A stretch of 64,000 bases of DNA, from positions 12,368,501 through 12,432,500 of the forward strand of contig CM064417.1 in the NCBI GenBank assembly GCA_032690845.1, in the 5' to 3' direction. The position numbers and the translations under genes are program-made. The notes beneath the pieces were generated by a model, which made no database searches, was not told the DNA's origin, and saw only the letters and a list, made by a program, of their open reading frames with translations. Origin of the DNA: Eleusine coracana subsp. coracana (taxonomy: Eukaryota; Streptophyta; Magnoliopsida; Poales; Poaceae). Position 1 is the stretch's first letter, and the number at the start of each line of letters is the position of its first letter. Positions 22,340 to 33,999 of the stretch are shown here, piece by piece.

Positions 22340-23215
22340 AAGGATGGTTGTGTCGTAGAAGGCTTGGTCATGTTGGAATGAAACAATTGAATCATCTAAT
22401 GAAGCATGATCTAGTAATTGGCTTGCAAGATGTCGTATTTGAGAAAGATAAACTATGTAGTTCATGTCAATCTAAAAAACAAGTTGGAAGTTCACATCCT
22501 TCAAAAAGTGTTATGTCCACTACAAGACCTTTGGAGCTACTACATATGGATTTGTATGGACCAACCACATATAGAAGCATTGGCCCTGTCATTGTGGATG
22601 ATTTTTCAAGATACGCATGGGTATTCTTTCTACATGACAAGTCAAATGTATTTGGCATATTCAAAAAAAATTCATAAAGAGATGAAAATGAATTCAAGTT
22701 CAACATCAAGAAAATTAGAAGTGACAATGGCACCGAGTTCAAAAATTATAAAGTTGATGAATATTGTAAAGAAAAGGGGGTCAAACATGAATTTTCAGCA
22801 AAATATACTCCAGAACAAAATGGGGTTGTTGAAAGAAAAAATAGAACCTTGATTGATCTGACAAAATCAATGCTTTCGGAATATAATGTCTTGGACAGAT
22901 TTTGGGCTGAGGCGATTAATACCGATTGTCATGCCTCAAATAGATTATATTGTCATCGTTTATTGAAGAAGACTCCATATGAATTGCTTGTTGGAAGAAA
23001 GCCAAATATATCATATTTTCATGTGTTTGGATGCAAATGTTATATCTGGAGAAAAGGCACAAGATTGTCAAAATTCCAAGGCAAGTCTGATGGAGGCTTT
23101 TTACTTGGATATTTATCAAATAGTAAAGCTTATCGACTATTCAATAAAAATTCTGGTGTTGTGGAAGAATCAAGTGATGTTGAGTTTGATGAGACAAATG
23201 GATCTCAATAAGAAC
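22340..23215 (+). pseudogene. Copia integrase
   Basis: The zinc-binding region RRLGHVGMKQLNHLM … LCSSCQSKK is followed by the catalytic core: D in LLHMDLYGP, D in RSDNGTEF and E in VVERKNRTL. The C-terminal GKSDGGFLLGYLSNSKAYR block is clear. At least two frame changes (near 22670 and 22850) split the domain. Confidence 0.87.
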
Positions 23216-23589
23216 AAGAAAACTTGGAATGTTATGGGAGATAAAAGTTTAAGAGAGGCTATGAAAAATATGAGCATTGGTGATTTTAAACCTAAAGATG
23301 AAGAATATGATGATATGGAGACATCAATTTTTTAAGTACCATCTTCTTCATCGACCTCAAATAACAATGCTCAATCTAGTGAAAAGAATGGAGAATATGA
23401 AAATATTTCTATCCAACCGGAAAATCAACCTACATCAAGTAATTCTCAAGATATGGCAGTTCAACCTAAAATTCATAATTCTATAGCTAAAGACCATTCG
23501 GTCGATCAAATTGTTGGTGATATCAACAAAGGTGTTCAAACAAGATCAAGACTGCCTCATCTTATGCACACTACTCTTTTGTGTCAACT

Positions 23590-24630
23590 GGAGAATCTAC
23601 TAAAGTAAAAGAGAAACTAAATGATCTGGATTGCGTAAATGCAATGCATGAAGAGCTGAACAATTTTGCTTGCAATGATCTTTTGGAATTGGTAAAGATA
23701 CCAAATGATCATAATGTGATTGGTACAAAATAGGTATTTCGGAACAAGCAAGCTGAAAATAGGATAACTGTACGAAACAAGGCAAGATTAGTAGCACAAG
23801 GTTATACTCAAGTTGAAGGTTTAGATTTTGATGAAACTTTTGCTCCCATTGCAAGACTTGAAGCAATTAGAATTTTACTTGCATACGCCACTTCTCACAA
23901 TATCAAATTATATCAAATGGATATGAAAGTGTTTTCTTAAATGGAAAAACAAATGAGCTGGTATTTGTGGAACAACCTCTCGGGTTTGAAGACCAAAGGG
24001 GCCAAACCATGTCTATAAGCTTTTGAAAGCACTATATGGCCTTCAACAAGCACCACGTGCTTGGTATGAAAGATTGCAAGATTTTTCTTGTCTCTAAAGG
24101 GTTCCAATTGGAAAGGTGGACACCACCTTATTTACAAAGAAAATTGGAGTTGATCTCTTCATTTGTCAAAATTATGTTGATGATATCATTTTTGGGTCTA
24201 CAAATCAAGATTTTTGTGAGGAATTCAGAAACATGATGTCTAAGGAGTTTGAAATGTCAATGATTGGTGAATTGAGTTTGTTTTTTGGTCTTCAAGTGAA
24301 ACAAACAAAAGATAGAACTTTTATTTGCCAAAGCAAGTATGTGAATCATTTACTCAAAAAAATTGGCATGGAAACCTCTAAACCAATAAAAACACCTATG
24401 GCAACAAATGCTCATCTTGATCTTGATGAAGGAGGGAATTCGATGGACTTGAAATTATTTCGCTCTATGGTTAGAAGTCTACTCTATCTTACATCGTCTA
24501 GGCCCGATATAATGTTCAGTGTTTACATGTGTGCAAGATTTCAAGCATCGCCAAAAGAATGTCATATGATGGTTGTTCAAAGAATATTGAGATATTTGAA
24601 GCAAACAACGAATCTAGGCCTATGATATCC
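23590..24630 (+). pseudogene. Copia reverse transcriptase
   Basis: The usual start block (ALHEEL-like text with NKARLVAQGYTQVEG), GLDFDETFAPIARLEAIRIL and the catalytic YVDDIIFGST motif (about 24172-24200) are present. A stop follows NVIGTK near 23730, a base is missing near 23930 and the finger region is frame-broken, so it is inactive. The RPDIMFSVYMCARFQ and LRYLKQTT blocks close the domain. Confidence 0.88.
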
Positions 24631-25115
24631 AAAAGGTGCTCAATTTGTTATTATTGGATTTTCGGATTCAGATTATGCCGGGTGCAAGATTGATAGAAAA
24701 AGTACCTCCAGCACAAGTCAATTACTTAGACGATCAATGGTTTCCTGGTCATCGAAGAAACAAAATTCTATGGCACTTTCTACCACTGAGGTCGAATATG
24801 TTTCAGCTGGAAGTTGTTGTGCACAATTACTATGGATGAAACAAACTTTATTGGACTATGGAGTAAAATTTAATTGCATACCTCTCCTCTATGATAATGA
24901 AAGTGTTGTGTAAATTGCTACAAATCCCGTTCAACACAAGAGGACCAAACATATTAATATTCACCATCATTTCTTATGGGATTATGTGAGAAAAGGAGAT
25001 ATTGTGATGGAAAGTGTGAGAACAAAAGATCAATTGGTTGATATCTTCACTAAACCTCTTGATGGGACTCGGTTTTGCAAGTTGAGATGTGAACTTAACA
25101 TTACTGATCTTTAGA
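24630..25115 (+). pseudogene. Copia RNase H
   Basis: The motifs FSDSDYAGCKIDRKS, STTEVEYVSAGSCCAQLLWM and HINIHHHFLWDYVRKGDI are readable across two frames, ending in IFTKPLDGTRFCKLR. A TAA replaces a codon within DNESVV-IATNP. Confidence 0.87.
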
Positions 25116-26867
25116 ACATTGCTTGATGGTTTTCTCATTTGGATCTCTATTTTCTTCTGATATTGCTTTGATTTGCATTTCTTTTGGAAGTACACATATA
25201 GGGGGAGCTCTATATAAGCTCATATATATTGACTCACCTCTTAAGTGAACAAATAAAATTTAATGTCATGATACTCTTCAAAATGTATTTGTTTTGTGAA
25301 AATACCAGCATAAGAGAAATTTTAAAAGGGGTGTTAAAATCATCTTCTTCAAGTTCAATAGGATTTTCACTTTCTTCAGTTTTAAGATATCACCTTTGCT
25401 CCCTCCAACTTCAAAAGGCAAAATTTCTACCTCCCTCGTAATCAAATTGTGGTATCTAATGAGTGCTGCACTTAGAATCTTGCATTTTCCTATGCAAATG
25501 ATCCTAAGAGTGTATTTCCACCCATACATTTTTTTGGAGACTTTCTCCTGATTCTAAGCTTTTATTTGAACATTATTTAGAGTTCTCAAATCTCCGTACC
25601 ATTTGCTTCATGTTTTTTTTAATGAAAGAGAGATCAAGAAAAGATAAGTTACATTTTGGATCCCTACAGGAGTATTATCATATTGGAAAATGGTCATATA
25701 TATGGAAAAATCAAGACATATGAAGTTGAAGGAGGGAAAACAGACATACATGAAAAATCTAGTCAAGTTCAGAAATTTTAGTGTGCAGACACGCAGCTCA
25801 CAGTCCAACCAACAAAGATACACGGTCAGACCGTCAGAGACACCCGATCAGACTGTCAGGGGGAGACTCCAAAAAAATGTCTCTTGACATGCACGGTCCG
25901 ATCGCCCGTGACCCGCGGTCAAACCGAGAAGATATGGTCAGATCGGTAATCAGTCATGGTCAGACCAGAAGTGGGAGGCTCTAAAAAGTCTTTTTTGGAT
26001 GCCAATGGTCTGACCGCCTGGCCCCCGCAGTCTGACTGCCAGCCACATCTGCATCCAGATCTCTTCCTCTCTCCTTGCCTTTATCCTTCTCCCGTTGTAC
26101 CCCTTCGGCCACTTCTTCCCAAACATGACAAATCATTTCTCCTTCTCCTTTCTCTCTCCTTGAGGGTGACCTCCACTGAAGGGTGGGTGTCCCTTGCTCC
26201 CGGTCTGATCGAAGGCCGTCCACGGTCAAACCGAAAGCTCCTCCACCATGTCCTCTCGGTACTTCATTGATTTCTCTCTTTTCCTCTATGGGTTTTGTGA
26301 TTTCCCATACCTAGGGTTTGCACTTGGAGCAAAATTATTGATTGATGATGGTTACCAATGGTTGTTGAAGGACATTCGTGATGCTATCTTCAATTCTTGC
26401 TAGAAATCTTTTGTGGCATTTGAATAATGAATTTTCATCTAGGGTTTGAGTAATGGATGAACTTTTGGGATGGTTTGGACATGTTCTGTGGTAATGCCAT
26501 CCTTAGTTGAGATTTACATGAACTCATGATGAAAAATTATGTTTGGCACTACTAAAATTGGAGGTTGAACCATGGCTGATAGATTGAAGGTGTTTGGGTG
26601 TTGGCAGTCAGACCGCTAGAGGCCCGCGGTCAGATGCGCATGGATGAACACAATACTTATGCTCAATACTCAGTTTTAGACCATGAATACGAACTACACT
26701 ACTCTCCAAAATGATTGTCAGCACTTGCAGCAGGAGTTCCATGACTTCACTGAGCATATGTATCACTTGTTTCCTCGTCCTCCTCCTCTGCCAGGGTACA
26801 TGCCTTATCCTTTCTACCCTCCACCGCCTCCACCAGCAGATGAGTGATCTTTTTGGCAATTTGATGC
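25116..26867 (+). other. Long copia 3' spacer with proline-rich ORF remnant
   Basis: SIRE-like elements have a long region between RNase H and the 3' LTR that may carry an extra ORF. Here most of it is non-coding. GGTCAGACCG-type motifs recur at 25800-26050. A remnant at 26690-26850 reads NDCQHLQQEFHDFTEHMYH and then PRPPPLPGYMPYPFYPPPPP before a stop. Confidence 0.5.
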
Positions 26868-26878
26868 GAAAGGGGGAG
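26868..26878 (+). promoter_or_regulatory. Polypurine tract candidate
   Basis: GAAAGGGGGAG, the typical purine block priming plus-strand synthesis. It lies 240 bp before the first sequence shared with the 5' LTR, farther than expected, consistent with loss of the LTR's left part. Confidence 0.5.
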
Positions 26879-27118
26879 TAAGACGAAGTGAAGTGCGATG
26901 ATGAGAAGATGAAGATCAAGAAGATGATTTTGAGCAAGATGGATGGATAGATTGGACCTTGATCTCAAATAAATGGCTCTCTCTTTCTTTGTTCTTCTAA
27001 TTTGTATCTTTTTATGGGTGTGTTAAAACTATGTCACTTGCTTTCATTTGAACCTTAGGTTGTAATGTTGGTTTGCACTCGACATTTGAATCTTGGTCAA
27101 AGTAGCCATTGGGCTGCT

Positions 27119-27687
27119 GGCGGTCTGACCGCCAGCTATGCAGGCTTTTACAACGGCTAGTTTTTTATGCCTTGCCTATATATACTCACTCCTTTCGTGC
27201 AAGGAAGCTCTCTTGACACCTTGAACTGAATACTTGAGCTATTTGAACCCTCTTCTCACTCACCCAAGCATCCATTGATTCATTGCAAGTGTGTGAGAAT
27301 CTAGTGCGCGCTCTTAAGCGATTTAAGCATTGTGTCACTAGTTGATCATCAAGCGAGTGACATTGGCTTGTTACTCTTGGAGATTGCTGACTGAGGGCTT
27401 GGTGGCGTGAAAACCGTGAGCCCTTCAAGAAGATTGTGAAGGAGATCCAGTGTTCGTGTAAGAGGTTCTGTACTCATCTCGTCGGAGAGGTAAAGGGTAA
27501 CTCTAGTAAAATCGAGGTTTGGAGAGGTTCAAGTGATTAATTTGGCTTAAAATCAAGTTGCTCTTGTGTGAGCCCTTCTTGTTCGAGAAGTGTACACTTG
27601 ATAGAGAAGCAAGTCAAAGACTTGAATCCACCTCAACGTAGATTAGTGGTGATCGACAAGTCACCCAGACCATGGGATAAAATTGTA

Positions 27688-27726
<39 letters not shown>

Positions 27727-27892
27727 CTTATCGTTTACATTATTAGAGATCACAATGATGCATGTCACCTAGGATTGCAAAACTTTAGCTCTCAACATAT
27801 GTATTGTTCTTAATTCCTGCTCTTGTTTTTCTTATATTATTTTCACATTATTTTGTGCATGTTATTAATTGTCAAAAACTGCCTAGTCAACA
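27119..27892 (+). repeat. Partial 3' LTR of the copia element
   Basis: It aligns with 14150-14905 of the 5' LTR. It lacks the first 650 bp or so and the last 25 bp or so of the 5' LTR, so it is truncated at both ends. A (CT)n run at about 27690-27721 is an expansion not seen in the 5' copy. Confidence 0.8.
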
Positions 27893-28004
27893 TATGTACT
27901 CTCTTTTTTTTTCATGATTAAGGGCAAATGCTATCGATAGAAAGTATCTAGTTTTTCTTTTATAAAAAATGGTTTATACCAAGTAAAAATACAAAAGGTT
28001 GAGA

Positions 28005-29430
28005 CTTCAGACCTGACTTACAATATTACTCTTTCAAGTGACCTTTCGCTAACGGATAAGTTCAGATGCCTGTAAAGGGTTCAAAGGGGAACTCTTATGG
28101 AAAAACCATCCAAGCTTCTTTAAAGCATCCCTAAGAGCACGTCTTTCTCTTCCATAATGCTACCACCAAAGATCATATCAGCTCAAGATAATTTACGGCA
28201 CGATGACGGTGCAGAGGGTACTTTCAGCAGTTTACAGGGCCAATGGAGCAAGAAGAGGGGGTAACAGCAATTTGATGGAGCATCGAAATAAGCAAATGGG
28301 GCACAAAACAGCCCAGGTGACAGTTAATACCCAGGCACCGCTCATTATTTAACCCTTCCAGCTTTCATGGATCTCCACTCTTATCCCCGCTCCATGACTC
28401 CAGTAAACACTAGATAGAAGCGCAAGCACAAAAAGTCATGCTATGTGCATCAAGCTCCTATACAACACTAGTCTAAGATGCACTGGAGAAGATATACATG
28501 CGAGTTGAGAAAAATAAATAAACCAAGGAGGCAAGGAGTGTGGCACAAAATACTTCACTTGGCTTTACATACAACCAGTCTAAGATGCACTGGAGAAGAG
28601 AAAAATATATAACCTATATGATACAGCGAATAAAAACAATCACGTATCCTCTATAGGCAACACATGTATGTATATGCTAAACTTCGGACCTGATTGATGA
28701 CGGCTCTTACAAATATTACTCTTTCAAATGACCTTTTGCTAACTGCTAGGTTCAGATGTAATCGAAGAGTTCAAATGGGACTCTGCAGGTCAAAATGCCA
28801 GCCAAGCTTCTTAAACCATGCCAAGTACGCCATCTTTCTCTTCGATAATGCCATCAACAAAACATAAACCAAAGATCATATCAGCTCAAGATAGTTTACA
28901 TTTACAACACGGTGACTATGCAAAGGTTGGTTTCAGCAGAGACAGAACCTAAGGAAGAAAGAAGAGGGGGCAAATGTAATTTGGTGGAGCATCAGCAGAA
29001 CTGAAAGGAGCACGAAACGGTGGTGAGAATCATGGAGACAGTTAATATCCAGCCACCACTCACTCTGTAACCCTTCTAGATTTGCCATGATTCACATGCA
29101 TAAAAAGGTCATGCTCTGTACATCAAGTCCAACATACACAACAATATCAGCAGAAGCAGCAGCAGCAACAATAACAACAAAGCCTTAATCACAAGTATTC
29201 GCAAAAAAAGCCTTTAATCCCAAGCAACTTGGGTTAAGCAATATTAGTTCAGAAAAATAAGTAAACCAACTGAGTATGGCACAAAATACTTCTGACTTGC
29301 TGGTATATACAACGAATCTAAGATGCACTGAAGAAAAAACTATACAACAACATGTATGATGCAACATATTAAAAACAAATATGTATATCCTTTAAGGGAA
29401 ATACTTGTGTATGGTACGGTTCCAAATTTT
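28005..29430. repeat. Imperfect tandem duplication, two units of about 0.7 kb
   Basis: Unit 1 (about 28005-28685) and unit 2 (about 28690-29430) share blocks in the same order: ATATTACTCTTTCAA-TGACCTTT, GGTTCAGATG-type, AAGATCATATCAGCTCAAGA, TGGAGCATC, GGCACAAAATACTTC and CTAAGATGCACTG. Identity looks like roughly three quarters by eye, with small indels. It lies downstream of the minus-strand membrane-protein gene at 30447-30998. No protein is recognised in either strand. Confidence 0.75.
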
Positions 29431-30446
29431 GCTGGATATATCATGACACAACTGAGAATAAGAAATTTGACTAAATGTAGCATGCAGAATCACATAGGAA
29501 GTGGTGCCATGCTTTGGAGCTCTATCGGAATTGTGGAGGCTGATTGCTGTGGTATTCTTCTTGACGAACTGGATGAAGATAAGACTACTACCATGTGCTC
29601 TAATTGATGATATAGATGGTACATGGAAGCTTATGCTAGCCCTGCACCTTGAGAAAATCCATGTGTAATCAAAGGCGACAAGTTATAGGCAGTTTTGTTT
29701 CTGATGCCTTGCTCAGGTTTGAAGCAGTCTAAAGATATACAGTGCAGTCTGTACAATTGAGTATAAGCAGAGGCATTATGAAGACAAGCAAAGAAGTAGA
29801 ACTGACATCCTATTATACTAGTATGGAGGCAACACATGGCACATCTTTAGATCTTTTACATGATAGTTTTACAGGTAAATTTTTCATCGAAGATACTTGG
29901 ATATTATAAGATTTTGAAAAACAAAACATATAACAGGGAAATGAAACAGATTTTTAATGAGGATAATATTCATACATAAGAGCAAGTAGAAGAAGAGAAG
30001 TGGTAACCAAAAGGCAGGATCATTGAATAGCAAATCTGCAGGGCCTAAGAGCAGGCATCATCTTTTACCACTCAACTTAATATGCACATACTAGAGTTCG
30101 AGTTAAGCTATTATCGGTAACAAAAAACTGCCAGCTCCAGCCAAAATAAAATTAAAGAAGGCTAAAGGACAGATTTCCTTCACAATTTGCAGAAGATGCA
30201 GTGATCAACTAGAGGAGCTAGTCAATCATCATTATATTAGAGAGTGCATATCACAAGGTATGGATTCCAAAGTGATTGCCAGTATAGTTGCAACAAATTG
30301 CCATCATAATTGAATGGTGATTAACTAAGAAATTCTACCTCATAAAGGAGACCCCGGGAGCAGAATAGATACTTCATTCATATGCGCTGCCAGCGCTGGA
30401 AACAAAGAAATTGTTTGTGCATTTACATCATAAGAAATATAATATC
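29431..30446. other. Intergenic or 3' untranslated sequence
   Basis: No recognised gene. It may include the 3' untranslated region of the minus-strand gene starting at 30998. Confidence 0.4.
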
Positions 30447-30998
30447 TCATAGGTTACCAGTTGGTATACCCTGCCAAAGAATGAAGCAGCAGAAGATGAC
30501 AGTAATAATCAAAGCTACCAGGTTCCCAATTGAAGAAGCTGGTTTCGAGTTCTTCATCTTCTTCAATGACTTCATACGCTCAATCCTAGCCCTCTTTAAC
30601 ACAGCAAGCTCAGATAGTTCACTAATGAGCTTCTGATCAGCAGGGTCTAGTGGCGAAGTAATCGGTGGTCTTGGAGGGCGTGGTGGCTTCTTAAACCGTT
30701 TTTTCTTTTCCTTATCACCAATTGACTTATTTGAATGCCCAACCTTCATCTCCCCTTCAGATGACATGGACCCTCCATTTTTAGCAATAGAATCTCGACA
30801 GTGTGAAGAGCAGCAAGAAATGTGGTGACTCCTATCATCCTTCAGTGATACAAGATCATCCCATGAGCCTTCCCGCATTATGCTTGCATGTCCAGTTACT
30901 GAATTAACATCGATTCCATTGTCCTCCCTTGTTAGCAAGCAGTCACCTTTCTCAAGGTCAACCAGCACGTCCTGGTTATGCATTTCCTTTGCCTCCAT
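30447..30998 (-). CDS. Small tail-anchored membrane protein of unknown function (183 residues)
   Basis: The product is an uncharacterised plant protein. Residues 1-95 are polar. Residues 96-112 are a Lys/Pro/Arg-rich stretch (KEKKKRFKKPPRPPRPP). Residues 117-150 form an amphipathic, probably helical LDPADQKLISELSELAVLKR segment ending in KKMKN. Residues about 158-176 are a single hydrophobic span (NLVALIITVIFCCFILWQG), seven residues from the end. That layout suggests a tail-anchored protein with a cytosolic N-terminal part. I recall similar plant proteins annotated only as transmembrane proteins. There is no signal peptide. The chosen ATG is the first in frame and lies six bases from the end of a 38-base G tract on the plus strand; an upstream exon is possible. 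The frame is intact. Confidence 0.72.
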   Translation of the reverse strand: MEAKEMHNQDVLVDLEKGDCLLTREDNGIDVNSVTGHASIMREGSWDDLVSLKDDRSHHISCCSSHCRDSIAKNGGSMSSEGEMKVGHSNKSIGDKEKKKRFKKPPRPPRPPITSPLDPADQKLISELSELAVLKRARIERMKSLKKMKNSKPASSIGNLVALIITVIFCCFILWQGIPTGNL

Positions 30999-31001
30999 CA
31001 G

Positions 31002-31004
<3 letters not shown>

Positions 31005-31042
<38 letters not shown>
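31005..31042. repeat. 38-base poly(G) tract abutting the ATG of the 183-residue gene
   Basis: An uninterrupted run of 38 G on the plus strand (C on the coding strand) begins 7 bp upstream of the start codon at 30998. It would lie in the 5' untranslated region or at an intron edge. Confidence 0.95.
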
Positions 31043-31044
<2 letters not shown>

Positions 31045-32572
31045 GGATCTCTAAATGTTTAAGATATACGTAAGTAGCCCTTCCAAACTAGAAATCAGGT
31101 ACCTGCACAATAATGTTAGAATACAGGTCAATCCGCATCTAGCACAGCAAACAATCAGTGCTAAGAAATGTATGGAAAGATCAAAAGGTATAGCAAATTC
31201 AACTTTTCATAAATTAGAAAATCAAATAAGAATCAGAATTCAAAACAAAGACAAAATCGAAAGCATGTCACAAAAAACTAAAGCACAAACTTCACCAATT
31301 AGTTCTGTACTACATTAGAGTCAGGCTTCTAACTTAACAAAGAGTAAGAAACTAAGAGGTACTACTTAACTGGGAAAGGACCTCACAAGAATGCCAAAAT
31401 ATTCACTAAATGCAATCGACAAGTTGCCACTTGCAATAGATTTCAATCTTTTTCTTCACCAACTCTTTTGACTTTGTTTTCTTTACTGAACACGAGATGT
31501 ACTAGAGTGGTGGAATTATAACGCAGAAACTGAGAAAAGAAATATTTAATATAAAATTTAACTGTTGTGACGAAATGCATTCCTACAAAACATGTAAAAG
31601 TTACTATGGGATACCACAAGAAATAAGCAAAGCTACCCTGACTCCAGGCTTGCTGTTTTAGATTTCTGAAATAAATAAGCAGAGGAAAGAAGCAGACCCA
31701 AGTTTCCACCAAAGCTTAACCAATGCTAGCAAAGTTGACCTGATCTGCGACGATACACAACTAAAAGGAAAGGAAATTGAATCTATCTAAATCACATGCT
31801 CTTCTATTTCAATCAGAATCCTACGCAACCAAATTCAAATTTTCTATCACAGATTGAAACATGCTCATGCTGCTTGTAAAAAAAAATGAGACTCATGAAA
31901 CAAATCAAACTAAACGAGTCAAACCAAACGACAGGGTCAAATCTGAAGCCAAATTGTAAGGTGTCAAATTGACTTGAGGCGATTTAGGGCGGAGAACTAA
32001 GCTGAGGTCCAAGAGGAAGCGAGTGGCACCAGCATCAGAACGCATTCCAACGTTCTCCAGGAGTACGGTGGCGGCAACGGGGCGGCCAGATCAGGAGCTC
32101 TGTGCAGGGCAGCCGAGCGCAAACGCAGGTTCACTAAGGAAGCCGAGCGCGGACACGCTGTCATCGGCAGCAACCAACGGCGAGGAAGGCACGGAGAAAG
32201 CCGGGCGCGCGGGTGGGAGACAGCGACCGAGCGGGGCCGCCGAGTTGCCGGCGGCGGCGTGGACTGGAGGAGTGACCGAGCGAAAGGGAAGCTTGGAAGA
32301 AGAGAGTTGGACTGAGAAAGTGGACCACATGGGGTGTTGATCTATTTTTTGTTGCTTGCACAGACTTTCAAATTGTACAAAGACAACCTAGCTCTATTGA
32401 ACTCATTCCAACTTTTTTTTATGGGAACTCATTTCAACTTAGCTAGCTTGATAAGATTGCAAGATATTGATCTACAGCTTGGTTGTTGGAGACAAACACT
32501 GTAAACTAAAAACTCAGTCAGGATTCTTTGGATAAATCGATTTAGCTCATTACTCGTGCAAGCTCAACAATT
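31043..32572. other. Upstream region of the membrane-protein gene with GC-rich block
   Basis: AT-rich sequence up to about 31980, then a GC-rich block at 32020-32320 that could be the first exon or promoter region of the minus-strand gene at 30447-30998. Open frames here run on both strands and look compositional. No domain is seen. Confidence 0.4.
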
Positions 32573-32581
32573 TAAAATCAT

Positions 32582-33609
32582 GGGACAATTACGTTTTTAC
32601 CCCTAGCCCGGCCTCTTATTGCGATTTTATCTTCCATTTTTCAATCTTGTAATTTTACCCCTACGATTTAAAAATAAAGGCGTCGTTTGCCCGTGATTTT
32701 TGGATGCCGTTAACCTGAACCGATTTAAGGTTTTAAAAAAAATAAAATAATATTCAAGACATTGGCAAAAGACTAGACTACCCTCCTCTCTCTCTCTTTC
32801 CCTTTTCTTTCTTTCTTCTTTCCTTTTTCCTCTAACTTCCAACCCACGCACCCGACGGGGCGGGCGCGGCACCAGGCGGGGGCGCGGCCGGGCGTGCGGG
32901 CGGCGTGAGGCGGGCAAGCGGTCGAGTGTGGCGTGATGCGGCCGCGGCGCGGCTGGGCGTGCGAGCTGTGCGAGGTTGGCACACGGCCGGGCGGGCGCGA
33001 CGCGAGGCGGTGGCGCGGCCGGGCGTGCGGGCTGTGTGAGGCGGGCACACGGCCAGGCGGGCACGACGCGAGGCGGTGGCATGACCGGGCGTGCAGGCGA
33101 CGCGAGGCGGTCGGGCGATGAGCGAGGTGGCTGAGCGCGCGAGCGGGTGGCGGAAGCGGCAAGCGAGGCTTGGGGTAGAGATGGTTGATTTTTTTTCTCA
33201 ATCTGAGCGGTTAAGGTGAGAAAGTTGAAAATAATAACAGAAATAGAGAGAAAATAGAAAGAGCTTGTTCTGAAGAGAAAAACTAATTTAGGAGCTTAAA
33301 AATGTCATTGAAATGCTGTCAAAGTACTGTTGAAATGTTAAAAATGTTGCTCAAATTGCTTCTGAAATGTTGTTAAAATATTTCAACAAATCAGGAGTAA
33401 AATCGCAAACCAAGTTCAAAATGAGGGGTAAAATCACAAGGGTAGTTTTGTCTTTTCATACTAGATTTAACACCGTTAAGAGGCCATAACGGGACAGAGG
33501 TAAAAGCCTTCTTCATTTTCAAATCATAGGGGTAAAATCGTAAAGTTGAAAAATGGAGGATAAAAACGTAATTGGAGTCCGTCCCAGGGGTAAAAACGTA
33601 ATAGCCCCC
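32582..33609. mobile_element. Non-autonomous Mutator-like element (Pack-MULE-like), 1028 bp, 9-bp target duplication
   Basis: Terminal inverted repeats begin GGGACAATTACGTTTTTACC on the left and GGGGGCTATTACGTTTTTAC on the right (reverse complement), extending over about 90-140 bp with several shared blocks. The element is flanked by a perfect 9-bp direct repeat TAAAATCAT (32573-32581 and 33610-33618). Nine-base target duplications are the mark of Mutator-like elements. The centre (32840-33180) is very GC-rich with proline- and arginine-rich frames and may be a captured host fragment. No transposase is present. Confidence 0.88.
32878..33105. repeat. GC-rich tandem repeat of about 66 bp in the MULE cargo
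   Basis: Two good copies (about 32946-33011 and 33012-33077) and flanking partial ones share GCGCGGC-GGGCGTGCG, GCACACGGCC and CGACGCGAGGCGGTG blocks. Confidence 0.75.
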
Positions 33610-33618
33610 TAAAATCAT

Positions 33619-33999
33619 CTACATCTTCTTCCTCAACCAGCTACCATGGGCCGTGGGCCGATCTGTTTATAGTGGGCTGCGATGCCACCTGGAGCAAGTC
33701 AATGTGCAGAGGTCATGGACCACCACCACAACAAAATGAACATTGAGTAGTAAAGGGTACAATAAAAATTAAAAAGACTCCTTCCTTGCATTTCATCGAC
33801 GAAGGGGACACTGAGAGGCATGACAATGACACCATGCATGCGGCATGACAATGACACAAGACCCTGACGAAATGAGAACTAAAAAGGTAGCCCAACACTA
33901 CTTAGATAGGGTAAAACAGAAATCACGACCACATAGCCTCACACGAAGACGAAGCCAGGAAGAGGCACACACGACCATGCATGAAGTTCCATCAAAAGT
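33619..33999. other. Downstream region of the exonuclease gene
   Basis: About 380 bp following the exonuclease stop (minus strand). It probably includes the 3' untranslated region. No other gene is seen. Confidence 0.5.

Larger units (their letters stand above)
13497..27892 (+). mobile_element. Ty1/copia (SIRE/Maximus-like) retrotransposon, broken, containing a Helitron
   Basis: The plus-strand order is 5' LTR, gag with CCHC knuckle, Helitron insertion, then protease, integrase, reverse transcriptase, RNase H, a long 3' spacer with proline-rich text, a polypurine tract and a partial 3' LTR. Integrase before reverse transcriptase is the copia order. The long spacer after RNase H and the repeated GGTCTGACCGC motifs fit the SIRE-like lineage. 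The two LTRs share about 0.75 kb (14150-14905 and 27119-27892). Stop codons and frameshifts occur in every domain. The primer-binding site and gag N-terminus are missing, so the left internal edge was rearranged. Confidence 0.85.

Noticed and set aside
32023..32340. 105-codon plus-strand ORF
   Set aside because: GC-rich block open on both strands. More likely promoter or first exon of the minus-strand gene. No domain.
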